Of a stretch of 64,000 nt of DNA, positions 16,372-25,127 are shown in pieces. The stretch's first letter is position 1. Each line of letters starts with the position of its first letter. A program made the translations under genes and the position numbers. Source of the stretch: Ignavibacteria bacterium UBA7675. GTDB taxonomy: Bacteria > Bacteroidota > Ignavibacteria > Kapaibacteriales > UB7675. The notes under the pieces are model-generated. The model did not search any database and had not been told where the DNA came from. It saw only the letters and a program-made list of their open reading frames with translations. The stretch covers positions 1 through 64,000 of the forward strand of contig DLHF01000017.1 in the NCBI GenBank assembly GCA_002483085.1. The letters are read 5' to 3'.

Positions 16372-19300
16372 CTACCGAGCTACGGGAATCACCACTGTCG
16401 TGGTTTCGTGTCCGAGCGGTATCACGGCATAGTACACACCAGAAGGCAAATCTGCCACAGAAAAAATCCACGCTCCGGCAGCATCGCCTATCGGTGTTTC
16501 ACTACCAGACTTCTCGAACCGTGCAGCAGCAACAGCAATGCCCAGCGCATTATACAACAGCGCTTGCGCGGCACTGCTCGGCTGCAAAGATACCGGAACG
16601 ACAGCAATATCGGAAGCAGGAGTTGGAAACGAGCGAACAGGAATACCACTGACACGCGCACCAGACAGCGTGAGGGGGATACCACAATTGCCCTCTACAG
16701 CATAGTTGCCTGGGGTAAAGATTTCGCCTTTCGACGCAAGAGGAACGCGCACCAACAAGCAACCGAAGTCGCCTACCAGCGTATCGCGTTGCAGAGATGC
16801 ATCGGCGGGGACATAACACACAACGACGGGAGCAGTATCGCCGGGCTGCAGAGTGATCGGGAACTGGCCGGGCGGCGCAGAAAAGCTCGTATTTGCAACA
16901 CATGCGAGCATAGGAATCACCACGATATCGGTCGTGGTATTTTTCAGCAGCACTTCATGGCAGCCCACATCACCAGCCAGACCAGTAGCAAGCACGACTT
17001 CCCCTGCCACCAAAGGCGATATAACTTCAAAAACACTGGCAGCCGGATACAAAGTATCGCTATACTCTACAGACTTGCCTTGCGTGTTTGCAACGTGCAC
17101 AACAAAATACCCCAGCTTTGAGCGGTCGAGCATTCGGAGTTCTACGCGGAAGGAACCAGCAGGAGGAGTTTCCAGCACAGAGATGGCAACATTGCTGCTC
17201 TTCAGAAAATCCAGAAGGACTTCGCTAATCGCAGCACCTGGCGCAGACACAGTAAAAGCCACAGAAAAACAGTCCTTCACCACATCGGAGACAACTGGCG
17301 GCCCGGCAGAAACCTGCGTAGCACCGAAGCGAACAACGAAGGCGTCCCACTCCCCGCCATTGTAATTTTTGCTAAAAGCATTATCAGTGACAAACAAATC
17401 GGCGCTCTGAGTCTCGCCAGACAGCACCAAATCACCATCGGCAGTGATGTCTAGTCCAACGAAATCGTCTAGTTTATTTCCCCCAAAATACGTAGAGGAC
17501 TGCAGCGTTCCGATCAGCGAGAAGATAGTAAGGAAGCCATCATAATCACCTCTATTGCTTATTTGGATAGCATCAGAAGTTACGGGAAAATTCGTACTAT
17601 TGGTAAATCCTGCAAGAACAACTTCGCCCTTGCTATTTACCCTTATATCATCAACCCCGTCGCGATTATTACCACCACAATATGTAGCCCACGCGATTCT
17701 TCCATCTCCATCAAACACGGCAGCGTAAGCATCACGAACTCCTGCTATACTCTTCTGATAAGCATCAGGAGTAACAGGAAGATTGGGACTAAATGTAGAG
17801 CCCCCAAGGAAGATATAATCAAACTGGTCGGTATCAACTTGGAAGCCCTCGTCGTAAGCACTCCCGCCGTAATACGTAGCCCACAATCTCTTCCCGTCTT
17901 TTGTAAACTTGACCAGTAAGGCATCTCGCTCGCCTCCACCATACACTGTCTGAAAGGCATCAGGCGTGACAGGAAAATCAGTACTGGCACAGGAACCAGA
18001 TAGAAAAATATTTCCCTGTCGGTCAATGGTAACACCTGTTGCCTGATCATACGTTTCTCCCCCTATATACGAAGACCATACGAGCGCTCCTTCAGCATCG
18101 AGTTTTGCTATAAAAATGTCATAATCACCTGCATTCGCCTGTTGAAAGGTCTGGCTATCTACTGGCAGATTGGTACTCGTACTGGCACCGACAAGGACAA
18201 TGGTTTCATCGTCATCTGCGGCAATGCTAAAGCCATTATCGATACCATTTCCGCCGTAATACGTAGCCCACACTCTTCTACCGCTGTTATTCAGTTTAAG
18301 AAGAAATCCGTCATATTCACCTCCACCATAACTTCTCTGGAAGGCATTACTGGAAACAGGAAAGTTGGAGCTGGCGGTAAACCCTGTGAGAGAAATATTC
18401 CCCGCTTTGTCTACGAGTATATCGCGAAATATCTCTGTTCTGCTCCCCCCGTAATACGTACTCCACAATAATTGTCCATCCTTACTGAAAGCTGCCACAA
18501 ACAAATCATCCGCACCAGCATTTACGGTCTGAACTACTCCCGGAGAAACCGGCAGATCAACGCTGTTACTATACCCTCCTGCATACACATTGCCATTAGC
18601 ATCAGCAGCAATACCGTAGCTCACTTCTGCACCCGAGCCGCCGAAATAAGTCGACCACAACACATCTGGATCGATGGTCAAGACCCGATTGGCATCATAC
18701 GCACCTATCTTGAAGTGCACCTCGTTTTTACTTATGATAAAAGAAGAAGCAACCCGCTGTACAGATTTGAAATCAGCTAATGATAATGCGCCAGTTCCAG
18801 AAGGCTGGTACGTATAGGGCTGGTGTTCGATAATATTACCCAACGGAGTCTCAATAGTGAGTCTCTGCTCATCTAAAAGCACTTCGTCGGCTCCAATATA
18901 TCGCCATGATATATCATCTGGATTACCACCGGCTCTTACAATAAAATCGTATTTGAGCTGAGCACCATTGCTACCAGATTGTATATAAACAACCCAGTCA
19001 ATTGAGGGATAAATATCTCGATATATAATTTTCGAGAACCTTCTTACTCCCAGAATTCCTTCCGGTACTGTTGCATCGTAATAATTATTATATGCGCTCA
19101 TCACACCCTCACCTTCAGCTACTACTGAAGGGTTTGAATTCGAGAGCCTCATGTCCACTCGATATATTTCGCGATTGGTAGAACGAAATTGCTGGCTGGC
19201 TGTATGCCGATCCTCCCATGCAGCATCCGATACCTGCGCCTGTTGCGTGCCTTTCGAGAGAACATAGCTTATACCTGTGCGCGTTAGATACACATCAACG

Positions 19301-19485
19301 CCATTAACCGACGCTTTAAAAAGAACCTCCGGCACAAGCTGCTGGTTGCCGTTTCTAAATTGCCCCTTATTTTCAACAAAAACTGCTCCTGATATATTCG
19401 CCTCGTGTCTGGAAAGCATTTCTATTCCCCTGGCAGCGGGCAATGTCAGAATCCAAAACAGACTGAACAATATCACGTGTTTCAT
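16372..19485 (-). CDS. Secreted SBBP beta-propeller repeat protein with T9SS-type C-terminal domain
   Basis: A 1037-residue exported protein. The signal peptide is about residues 1-20 (MKHVILFSLFWILTLPAARG). A DUF7948-like domain follows (ENKGQFRNGNQQLVPEVLFK). Seven SBBP repeats run from about residue 274 to 695, each opening like WSTYFGGSG or WATYYGGNG and carrying a GGYSNSxDLPV-type segment. Ig-like regions come next. The last 85 residues resemble the type A type IX sorting domain (PTPASD, then DLPSGVYYAVI). The ATG at 19485 is chosen because the signal peptide starts there; the frame opens 37 codons earlier without a protein-like sequence. It has its own predicted promoter. A cell-surface protein inside a glycan locus may be a glycan acceptor, but that is speculation. 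Confidence 0.92.
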   Translation of the reverse strand: MKHVILFSLFWILTLPAARGIEMLSRHEANISGAVFVENKGQFRNGNQQLVPEVLFKASVNGVDVYLTRTGISYVLSKGTQQAQVSDAAWEDRHTASQQFRSTNREIYRVDMRLSNSNPSVVAEGEGVMSAYNNYYDATVPEGILGVRRFSKIIYRDIYPSIDWVVYIQSGSNGAQLKYDFIVRAGGNPDDISWRYIGADEVLLDEQRLTIETPLGNIIEHQPYTYQPSGTGALSLADFKSVQRVASSFIISKNEVHFKIGAYDANRVLTIDPDVLWSTYFGGSGAEVSYGIAADANGNVYAGGYSNSVDLPVSPGVVQTVNAGADDLFVAAFSKDGQLLWSTYYGGSRTEIFRDILVDKAGNISLTGFTASSNFPVSSNAFQRSYGGGEYDGFLLKLNNSGRRVWATYYGGNGIDNGFSIAADDDETIVLVGASTSTNLPVDSQTFQQANAGDYDIFIAKLDAEGALVWSSYIGGETYDQATGVTIDRQGNIFLSGSCASTDFPVTPDAFQTVYGGGERDALLVKFTKDGKRLWATYYGGSAYDEGFQVDTDQFDYIFLGGSTFSPNLPVTPDAYQKSIAGVRDAYAAVFDGDGRIAWATYCGGNNRDGVDDIRVNSKGEVVLAGFTNSTNFPVTSDAIQISNRGDYDGFLTIFSLIGTLQSSTYFGGNKLDDFVGLDITADGDLVLSGETQSADLFVTDNAFSKNYNGGEWDAFVVRFGATQVSAGPPVVSDVVKDCFSVAFTVSAPGAAISEVLLDFLKSSNVAISVLETPPAGSFRVELRMLDRSKLGYFVVHVANTQGKSVEYSDTLYPAASVFEVISPLVAGEVVLATGLAGDVGCHEVLLKNTTTDIVVIPMLACVANTSFSAPPGQFPITLQPGDTAPVVVCYVPADASLQRDTLVGDFGCLLVRVPLASKGEIFTPGNYAVEGNCGIPLTLSGARVSGIPVRSFPTPASDIAVVPVSLQPSSAAQALLYNALGIAVAAARFEKSGSETPIGDAAGAWIFSVADLPSGVYYAVIPLGHETTTVVIPVAR

Positions 19486-19557
19486 ATGTTTTCCAATAGT
19501 GGTTAGGTGAGACTTATTAGAATGAGAGTTTAGCCGCAGCCTTTTATTATTAACATT

Positions 19558-19586
19558 TGTATAGCGCACTTTATGCTCTGTGTCAA
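19558..19586 (-). promoter_or_regulatory. Predicted sigma70-like promoter of the SBBP gene
   Basis: On the minus strand TTGACA (19586-19581) is followed after exactly 17 bases by TATACA (19563-19558). The TTGACA overlaps the stop codon of the upstream acyltransferase gene. This places the start of transcription near 19551, giving a leader of about 65 bases before the ATG at 19485. It suggests the SBBP gene is expressed separately from the sugar genes. Confidence 0.6.
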
Positions 19587-20182
19587 TGCCCAGCATTTCT
19601 TTTCTTGATCAGCTTTGCTGGAACGCCTCCCACTACTGAGTAGGGCTCCACATCCTTTGTAACAACTGCCCCGGCAGCGATAATTGAGTGCGCGCCTATT
19701 CGCACATTACGGGTAATCACCACATTGGCGCCAATCCATACATCATCTCCAATGATAATCTCGCCGCCTGTATGCCCTTGCTTCATCATCGGAATATCTA
19801 TGCGGTCGTGGCCGTGGTCGCTGGCTCTGAGTACAACATTCTGTGCGATCATGACATCATTGCCAATCACAATTGTACCGCCGTCGGCAGCGCCGAGTGT
19901 GGTATTAGTATTAATACTGATATTATTTCCCACGATAATACTCCCGCCGTTGTGAGCCGCAATGCGGCTCAGCCGAAACACCGATACATTATCGCCTAAT
20001 ACAATATTTTCGGGACCAAACACCTCTACACCGGGCCCGAATGCCACATTCTGGCCGCAGCCAGCCAGCTTTTCCCTATACACATATGCGCGTATCTTAT
20101 AGCCAAGACCACCGGGAAACCACGTAACGCAGTCGATATATACTGCCTTTATTTGCCGCGCTATAAAATGCCCTATCGACAT
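19583..20182 (-). CDS. Hexapeptide-repeat acyltransferase (left-handed beta-helix)
   Basis: A 199-residue LbH acyltransferase of the maltose/galactoside acetyltransferase class. Hexapeptide repeats run from about residue 55 (IVLGDNVSV, then IIVGNNISI, IVIGNDVMI, IIIGDDVWI, VRIGAHSII). The catalytic His is in ASDHGHD, and the C-terminal VVGGVPAKLIKK is typical. It probably O-acetylates a sugar or the lipid-linked glycan using acetyl-CoA. It follows the KdsB-like gene by 25 bases and is likely the last gene of that transcription unit. Confidence 0.9.
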   Translation of the reverse strand: MSIGHFIARQIKAVYIDCVTWFPGGLGYKIRAYVYREKLAGCGQNVAFGPGVEVFGPENIVLGDNVSVFRLSRIAAHNGGSIIVGNNISINTNTTLGAADGGTIVIGNDVMIAQNVVLRASDHGHDRIDIPMMKQGHTGGEIIIGDDVWIGANVVITRNVRIGAHSIIAAGAVVTKDVEPYSVVGGVPAKLIKKRNAGH

Positions 20183-20206
20183 AGTTTATCTCCGGTTTAG
20201 TATTGG

Positions 20207-20998
20207 TCAGGCTACACCCACATTTCTGTGCTGCACGTATTCAGCCATCAATCCATCGTTCTCCATGTAGCTGTCCACCTTCTGCAAATCTTCAGGCGTG
20301 TCTACCGAATACGATTCGTGTTGGGTCATGATCATTTTGATTTTCAGCCCGTGCTCTAATATGCGGTTCATGTCCACCGACTCAATAATCTCAAGCGGTG
20401 TTGGAGCAAGCTGTGCGTATTCTAATAGGAAGTCTCGGCGAAACGGAATAATGCACACCTGCTTCAACATCGGCACGTCGTCTACACCCTTTTTCCGCGA
20501 TGGAATTGGCTCGCGCGAAAAGTACAACGCAAAGTTATTGAGATCGACTACTACTTTTACTTCTCCCGCGTCTTCGTGTTCTTCGCGTGTCTTCATTTCT
20601 GCCATAAGATTAGAAACCAGAATCTTCTGGTCGCTGATAAGCGGCTCTACAGCCTGCTCTATCATTTCGGGCACGATCATCGGTTCGTCGCCCTGAAGCA
20701 TAACAACAATATCTGCTTTCTTCCCTGTTTCAGCTTCTACTTTCAGCAGGGCTTCGGCACAGCGGTCCGATGCGCGCTCGTGTGTGCTGGCAGTCATCAC
20801 AGCTTTCCCACCAATACTTTCGATGTAGTCGGCAATTTCTTGATCGCATGTTGCCACATACACTTCGCTCAGCAGCCCACACATTTTGCTGCGCAGATAG
20901 CAATGCCCTACCATGGGAATTCCCTGTATGGGTGCCATCGGCTTGCCGGGAAATCGACTTGAGCTCATACGGGCGGGAATGAACGCGATTATATTCAC
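20207..20998 (-). CDS. KdsB-like CMP-ulosonate cytidylyltransferase
   Basis: A 263-residue enzyme close to 3-deoxy-manno-octulosonate cytidylyltransferase: IIAFIPARMSSSRFPGKPM, VMLQGDEP, EVKVVVDLNNFALYFSREP and SVDTPEDL. It should activate a 3-deoxy-2-keto sugar acid with CTP. The start is GTG at 20998, overlapping the aldolase stop as GTGA, with AAGGAG eight bases upstream; the longer ATG start at 21037 would read through the aldolase gene. KdsB is normally a housekeeping gene, so coupling to a HpcH/HpaI aldolase points to a different ulosonic acid. No kdsA, kdsC or kdsD is nearby. Confidence 0.88.
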   Translation of the reverse strand: MNIIAFIPARMSSSRFPGKPMAPIQGIPMVGHCYLRSKMCGLLSEVYVATCDQEIADYIESIGGKAVMTASTHERASDRCAEALLKVEAETGKKADIVVMLQGDEPMIVPEMIEQAVEPLISDQKILVSNLMAEMKTREEHEDAGEVKVVVDLNNFALYFSREPIPSRKKGVDDVPMLKQVCIIPFRRDFLLEYAQLAPTPLEIIESVDMNRILEHGLKIKMIMTQHESYSVDTPEDLQKVDSYMENDGLMAEYVQHRNVGVA

Positions 20999-21747
20999 TG
21001 TAAATTCTCCTTCAGAAGGTTCATTTGGTTGCGGCAAATTGTGCCGAGGAACAGAATATCCAGACTGAACGCTACAAAAGTATATCCTTTTCGGATTTTT
21101 TCCAGCGCGAGCTCGTAATCAGGCTTAATTACGTGGAATCCTGTGGGCTTGCCCATGCGCTGCGATACAATCTCGTATTGCTCAAGCGCCTGCTTTACGT
21201 CGTCGTCGTCGTAGCGACCCGGCTTGCCCATCGAGCCCGAAAGGTCGTAGGGACCGATCATAGTGCCGTCGATGCCTTCTACGCTCAGAATGTCTTCGAG
21301 ATTGCTGATAGCGTCGATATGCTCTATTTGTGCTATCACTTTTGTAGTCTGGTTGATATGCGACACGTATTCCTCAAAACCAAAGCCATACTGCTGCGCG
21401 CGCGCAAGCCCCACACCGCGTTTGCCCATCGGTGGATACTTCACCGCGTGTACAGCGCGAATAGCATCCTCGCGAGAGTTTACCATCGGCACGATAATGC
21501 CCACAGCACCGGCGTCGAGTACCCGCTTGATAATACGCGGATTGTTTTCGCCCACCCGTACATACGGCTTCACGCCTTTGGCCTGAATTGTTGCAAAAAG
21601 CTGTTCGGCCTCGTAGTAATCAATTACCGAATGCTCCATGTCCACACAAAGCCAGTCGAAACCGGCGTCGGCCATGATCTCGGCAATGGAAAAATGGCTG
21701 AGCGTAATCCAAGAGCCAATGGAAAGAGTCTGTGGTTGGGTTGTCAT
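20995..21747 (-). CDS. HpcH/HpaI-type aldolase (pyruvate-dependent)
   Basis: A 250-residue class II pyruvate aldolase-type protein. Family marks are DWLCVDMEHSVIDYYEAEQL at about residues 32-51, VRVGENNPRIIKRVLDAGA, GIIVPMVNSREDA, and metal-binding Glu/Asp in AQIEHIDAISNL and GPYDLSGSMG. The family joins pyruvate to aldehydes or cleaves 2-keto-3-deoxy acids. The start at 21747 has GAGGT five bases upstream. Translational coupling to the KdsB-like gene suggests it synthesises the keto acid that the latter activates. The usual NeuB- or KdsA-type condensing step (PEP-dependent) would be replaced here; this is inference. Confidence 0.87.
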   Translation of the reverse strand: MTTQPQTLSIGSWITLSHFSIAEIMADAGFDWLCVDMEHSVIDYYEAEQLFATIQAKGVKPYVRVGENNPRIIKRVLDAGAVGIIVPMVNSREDAIRAVHAVKYPPMGKRGVGLARAQQYGFGFEEYVSHINQTTKVIAQIEHIDAISNLEDILSVEGIDGTMIGPYDLSGSMGKPGRYDDDDVKQALEQYEIVSQRMGKPTGFHVIKPDYELALEKIRKGYTFVAFSLDILFLGTICRNQMNLLKENLQ

Positions 21748-21820
21748 TGCTACCTCGCTGTTGCCTCTAAAAATAATACAAGTTAACAATGCGAGCTTTG
21801 GAGACAAAATTGCTGCTTTT

Positions 21821-21907
21821 GGGTCTCCGCTCGTGTGTATGGCCTTTGCACCGCGCTGCACCGCCGCCGCGTGGTCTTGCAGCCTTCATCGCTAAGTGAT
21901 CGCAAGC
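21821..21907 (-). repeat. Dispersed intergenic repeat, copy R4 (3' half)
   Basis: Reverse-oriented half copy. Read on the minus strand it gives CCACGCGGCGGCGGTGCAGC, then GCGGTGCAAAGGC and GAGCGGAGACC. It adjoins a small hairpin ATCGCTAAGTGAT. The 5' half is missing or unrecognisable. It sits between the large paralogous protein and the aldolase, upstream of the aldolase start. Confidence 0.6.
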
Positions 21908-22003
21908 TCATCTGCACGCCGTTCCTGTAGTTGCACAGCAAAGCTACAGCACAGAAGAACGCTCTGCTACCATCTGTACATCCATCAAAACAAAGTGCAC
22001 CGG

Positions 22004-23881
22004 TTATGTAGTCAGCGTACCGCCAATGTACTCTGCAATGCGCTTTCCAGCCTGCCCGTCGAGCGGCCCCACATAGCGAGGAGCATAACGCTCCAAAAAT
22101 GTGTCCAAAAACGAATTTAGCTCTTTAGGATCGTGCTGATTACGCCTAATCATATCAAGAAGCTCCCGTCCCGTCGTCATACGCAGCACTTCTTCGCCGT
22201 TGTTGCCGTTGAGGGGTGGCTGCACAGCTTCGGGCGTATAGCATGGGTCGAGAAATACCGTAGGAATACCAGCCGCCTGCGATTCAAAAAAGGCTGTGGA
22301 AACATTCGTGACCATCATGTCCATATCGCGTACTACTTCGCTGAACAATCCGCCGTCGGAAAAATGTATGGAGCTGCGGTCTACGCCAAAGAAATCAAAT
22401 AAGTACTCGTGATAAGCTCTGTTTTCGCCAGGATGCGGACGGTAGTGCACCTCGATCCCCATCTCCGACAGGTGCCTGATAGTAGAAAACAGCTCGCCAA
22501 GATAGAGCTCTTGATAGGCAAATCGGCTGAGATTACAGTAAAATCCATCGTTCATTGTCAGAAACAACACTTTGCGAATGCCCGTAATGCGCTTCCGCTT
22601 CGACGGCGGGTACTGGTCGATGATTGGTGAACCGAAATTCGAGAGCACATGCTCTGGCGGAGCCAAAAAGTTGTCGATATACTGCGGACTGTACTTTGAA
22701 TCGCCCGGTGTTACAAGTACATCGGGTGGAATACGCCGCTTTACTACTTCCTGCTCCGTAACGTCTTCGAACAAGCCGTGATACACTACTAATGCCCGGC
22801 ATCCAGCTTGTTTACACGCCTGAATACGTACCCGGTTGATGGTATCAATAGTATCGATAAACACCACGTGCTCTATCTTATACCTGCGAACAGCTTCGCG
22901 CATTTGCCGAAGAGATCGAACAAGAGCAGGAATCATCTCGCCAGCAAGATGCTGGATGGCAGGCTGGTAGAGTTCGCGGTAGGAAATACCATGGAGCTCA
23001 AAAGCCCGACTTCTAAACTCGTCGGATACCGAATGCTGCTGCAGTCTGCTAATAAAGTTGGTTTCCTGAGCATTTTGCATATAAGGCTCGTCGTCGAGAT
23101 TCAGTAGCCGCCCCCCGGCCATAAGCAGCTTCGGCGATCCCTTCAGCAGTTTGTAACTATCGGTGACAAGCCGCCGACCACGGCCTGCCTGAAGACTTTG
23201 CAAATTGTAGTATCCAAAGATATATACGCCAGGCTTTCCAACTAAACGAGCCGGAGCACCTACCGTATTTATCCCCCATGTAATAACGCGCTTCAACAAC
23301 GACTTCAGTTGTGTCTGCGTGCTCACAGTCTTCATTTTACTATGCCAGAAGGCGGGAATAATTGCAGGTGATTCAATAAAATGCACGGGAAGCCCCAGTT
23401 GCCGGGCTACAATCTCCACTGTGCGTACTTTGTTAAAAAATTGCCCTGCTCCCCCCTCTACATAACGTTGTGTATTGCCCTGGTTGGTAAAGTCGCAATA
23501 AAGCTTTTTTACATCTTTCCAGCGCTCTACAGCACACCGCACCACTTCGCCGATCTTCACAAGTATATTCAGCATATACTTGCGGGGAAACATATTCTCG
23601 GCCATCATGCCAAATGAGGTTCCTTCAAATAGGCTGATGTCCTCGTCTCCCGCTCGATACCATTCCATCGCGAATCTATCGGTAATGGCGTGTAGCTTGC
23701 GATAGCTCTCGTTGTCGAGCAATTCTTCGAGAAAGACTACCTTGTGTGCTCCTATCTCGCGCTTCATGCGCAATAGAACAAGATAGTTAAAACAGACAAT
23801 CACGTCGCGCCCAGCCGTATACGCTGGAGATTTCAGCACAACGTCGATTGTTTTGTCATTCTCAATAAGATATAGGATCAT
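22004..23881 (-). CDS. Large putative glycosyltransferase, paralogue B
   Basis: A 625-residue protein, clearly paralogous along its whole length to the product of 28503-30422. The N-terminal part (ILYLIENDKTIDVVLKSPAY) is unfamiliar. The C-terminal half looks like a GT-B nucleotide-binding fold: FIDTIDTINRVR, VLVTPGDSKYSPQYIDNFL, IEVHYRPHPGENRAYHEYL and NVSTAFFESQAAGIPTVFLD. HPGE plus the AFFE...GIP segment recall capsule-type and CDP-glycerol transferases. The start at 23881 lies seven bases after the amidotransferase stop. It is likely to move a sugar, perhaps the amidino-modified one; no known family is assigned. Confidence 0.78.
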   Translation of the reverse strand: MILYLIENDKTIDVVLKSPAYTAGRDVIVCFNYLVLLRMKREIGAHKVVFLEELLDNESYRKLHAITDRFAMEWYRAGDEDISLFEGTSFGMMAENMFPRKYMLNILVKIGEVVRCAVERWKDVKKLYCDFTNQGNTQRYVEGGAGQFFNKVRTVEIVARQLGLPVHFIESPAIIPAFWHSKMKTVSTQTQLKSLLKRVITWGINTVGAPARLVGKPGVYIFGYYNLQSLQAGRGRRLVTDSYKLLKGSPKLLMAGGRLLNLDDEPYMQNAQETNFISRLQQHSVSDEFRSRAFELHGISYRELYQPAIQHLAGEMIPALVRSLRQMREAVRRYKIEHVVFIDTIDTINRVRIQACKQAGCRALVVYHGLFEDVTEQEVVKRRIPPDVLVTPGDSKYSPQYIDNFLAPPEHVLSNFGSPIIDQYPPSKRKRITGIRKVLFLTMNDGFYCNLSRFAYQELYLGELFSTIRHLSEMGIEVHYRPHPGENRAYHEYLFDFFGVDRSSIHFSDGGLFSEVVRDMDMMVTNVSTAFFESQAAGIPTVFLDPCYTPEAVQPPLNGNNGEEVLRMTTGRELLDMIRRNQHDPKELNSFLDTFLERYAPRYVGPLDGQAGKRIAEYIGGTLTT

Positions 23882-23888
23882 AGGTTCT

Positions 23889-25127
23889 CTATCCGACATA
23901 CCCGCGATCGAGCAGAGTGTATTCTTCATCATTAGTCTGCGGATCTTTGGAACCCGTGAGCACAAATTCACACTCATCGGTTTTAGCAAGCGCAACAGTA
24001 GTATTTTCGGGAGAATTCGCAACGCTGTGTTTCAGCATCCATTCCCCATTTCTTTTTTCCCACACACGGGGGTCGCGGTGGTTATTGACATACTCGTAGA
24101 ATTCCTGTTCGCTGATGTCCAACCATTGTAACAGCAGAGGAAGATCCTTCGGAGGCACAGCCTCGTAGTGCCCTGCAAGTTCTATAGCTTCTCGGCGCGT
24201 AAGCCTGCCCCAGCGAAGTTCTCGACAGGCGTGGTCGGTGGCCTTGCCGTAGCCCAATTTTAGGTATTTTATATAATCGTGGATTCCAGAATAGTGGAAG
24301 CAGTCCACATCGTTGTATGTATCAAAGGTACGCTGCTGCGGGCCTGTTTCATAATTATACAGCCCGATCATCTGTTCGTGCTGCTTTTTACTGTCCCACG
24401 GAATATAGTTACCGAGATAAATCCCACGAACTCCAACTTTTCCAAGCTCTTTATCATGCGGATACACAAATGGCAGTACGTCAAACTCCGAGACGCCTTC
24501 GGCTTCATTTACCAAATCTTCTGCCTCAAAGCCCATGAGATCATGCTCCTTCCGGTATTTTCTCGTCATCTCTACCTCATCCAGATGTGAGAACATACCT
24601 ACTTGGTCTAACCCCTGATGCGCTCCCCAGATCACAAGTGGTATTTTCCGCCGTGTAGCTACTTGCACGGGATACACTGTATGTCCGGCCAAGCAATGCC
24701 AGTACATACTGCCAAATTTCTTGAGTGTGTACCGCGTAATACGCTTCAGCTTAGCGGGGTCGACGACCATCGCCATCATATCGCAGTTAAATGTGATACG
24801 TAGGTTCGCCAAATTGCGAAAGCCGAGACGGGTATTATAGTGTTTGTTGTACGCAACTAATAGCGGATTCATTCCATACACATTTTTGACAGTATGTACG
24901 ATGAAATACGAATCCCGCGCACCGTTCACTGGGATCACGCAGTCGTAGTTGTCGCCCGATGTACTGCGGAACGCCGTCAGTATATCGCCGAGCTTTCTGC
25001 CGCGTTCATCCCAGTCGATGCGCTCTTTTTCTTCGTGGATCCTACATCCACTGCAAACACCCTCGTCGTCGAACACAAGGTGAAGCGGATGATTTTCCGG
25101 ATATAAACAGCGACTGCAATACCTCAT
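23889..25127 (-). CDS. N-acetyl sugar amidotransferase paralogue with altered PP-loop
   Basis: A 412-residue WbuX/PseA-type protein. CSRCLYPENH and GVCSGCRIHE supply a zinc-binding Cys pair, and an adenylation-type PP-loop domain follows. The family's SGGKDS motif reads NGARDS here (DCVIPVNGARDS, near residue 65), losing the second Gly and the Lys. The rest of the fold is intact and the C terminus (VWEKRNGEWMLKH) matches the family. It overlaps the HisF-like stop (ATGA), so it belongs to the amidino operon. It may be catalytically changed, a pseudoenzyme partner of the intact WbuX at 26639-27763, or simply a sequence variant. Confidence 0.85.
   Translation of the reverse strand: MRYCSRCLYPENHPLHLVFDDEGVCSGCRIHEEKERIDWDERGRKLGDILTAFRSTSGDNYDCVIPVNGARDSYFIVHTVKNVYGMNPLLVAYNKHYNTRLGFRNLANLRITFNCDMMAMVVDPAKLKRITRYTLKKFGSMYWHCLAGHTVYPVQVATRRKIPLVIWGAHQGLDQVGMFSHLDEVEMTRKYRKEHDLMGFEAEDLVNEAEGVSEFDVLPFVYPHDKELGKVGVRGIYLGNYIPWDSKKQHEQMIGLYNYETGPQQRTFDTYNDVDCFHYSGIHDYIKYLKLGYGKATDHACRELRWGRLTRREAIELAGHYEAVPPKDLPLLLQWLDISEQEFYEYVNNHRDPRVWEKRNGEWMLKHSVANSPENTTVALAKTDECEFVLTGSKDPQTNDEEYTLLDRGYVG

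Noticed and set aside
16372..19485. CRISPR-like periodicity in the SBBP gene
   Set aside because: The period is that of protein repeats (about 50-60 codons) in one open frame with diverged DNA, not short direct repeats with spacers.
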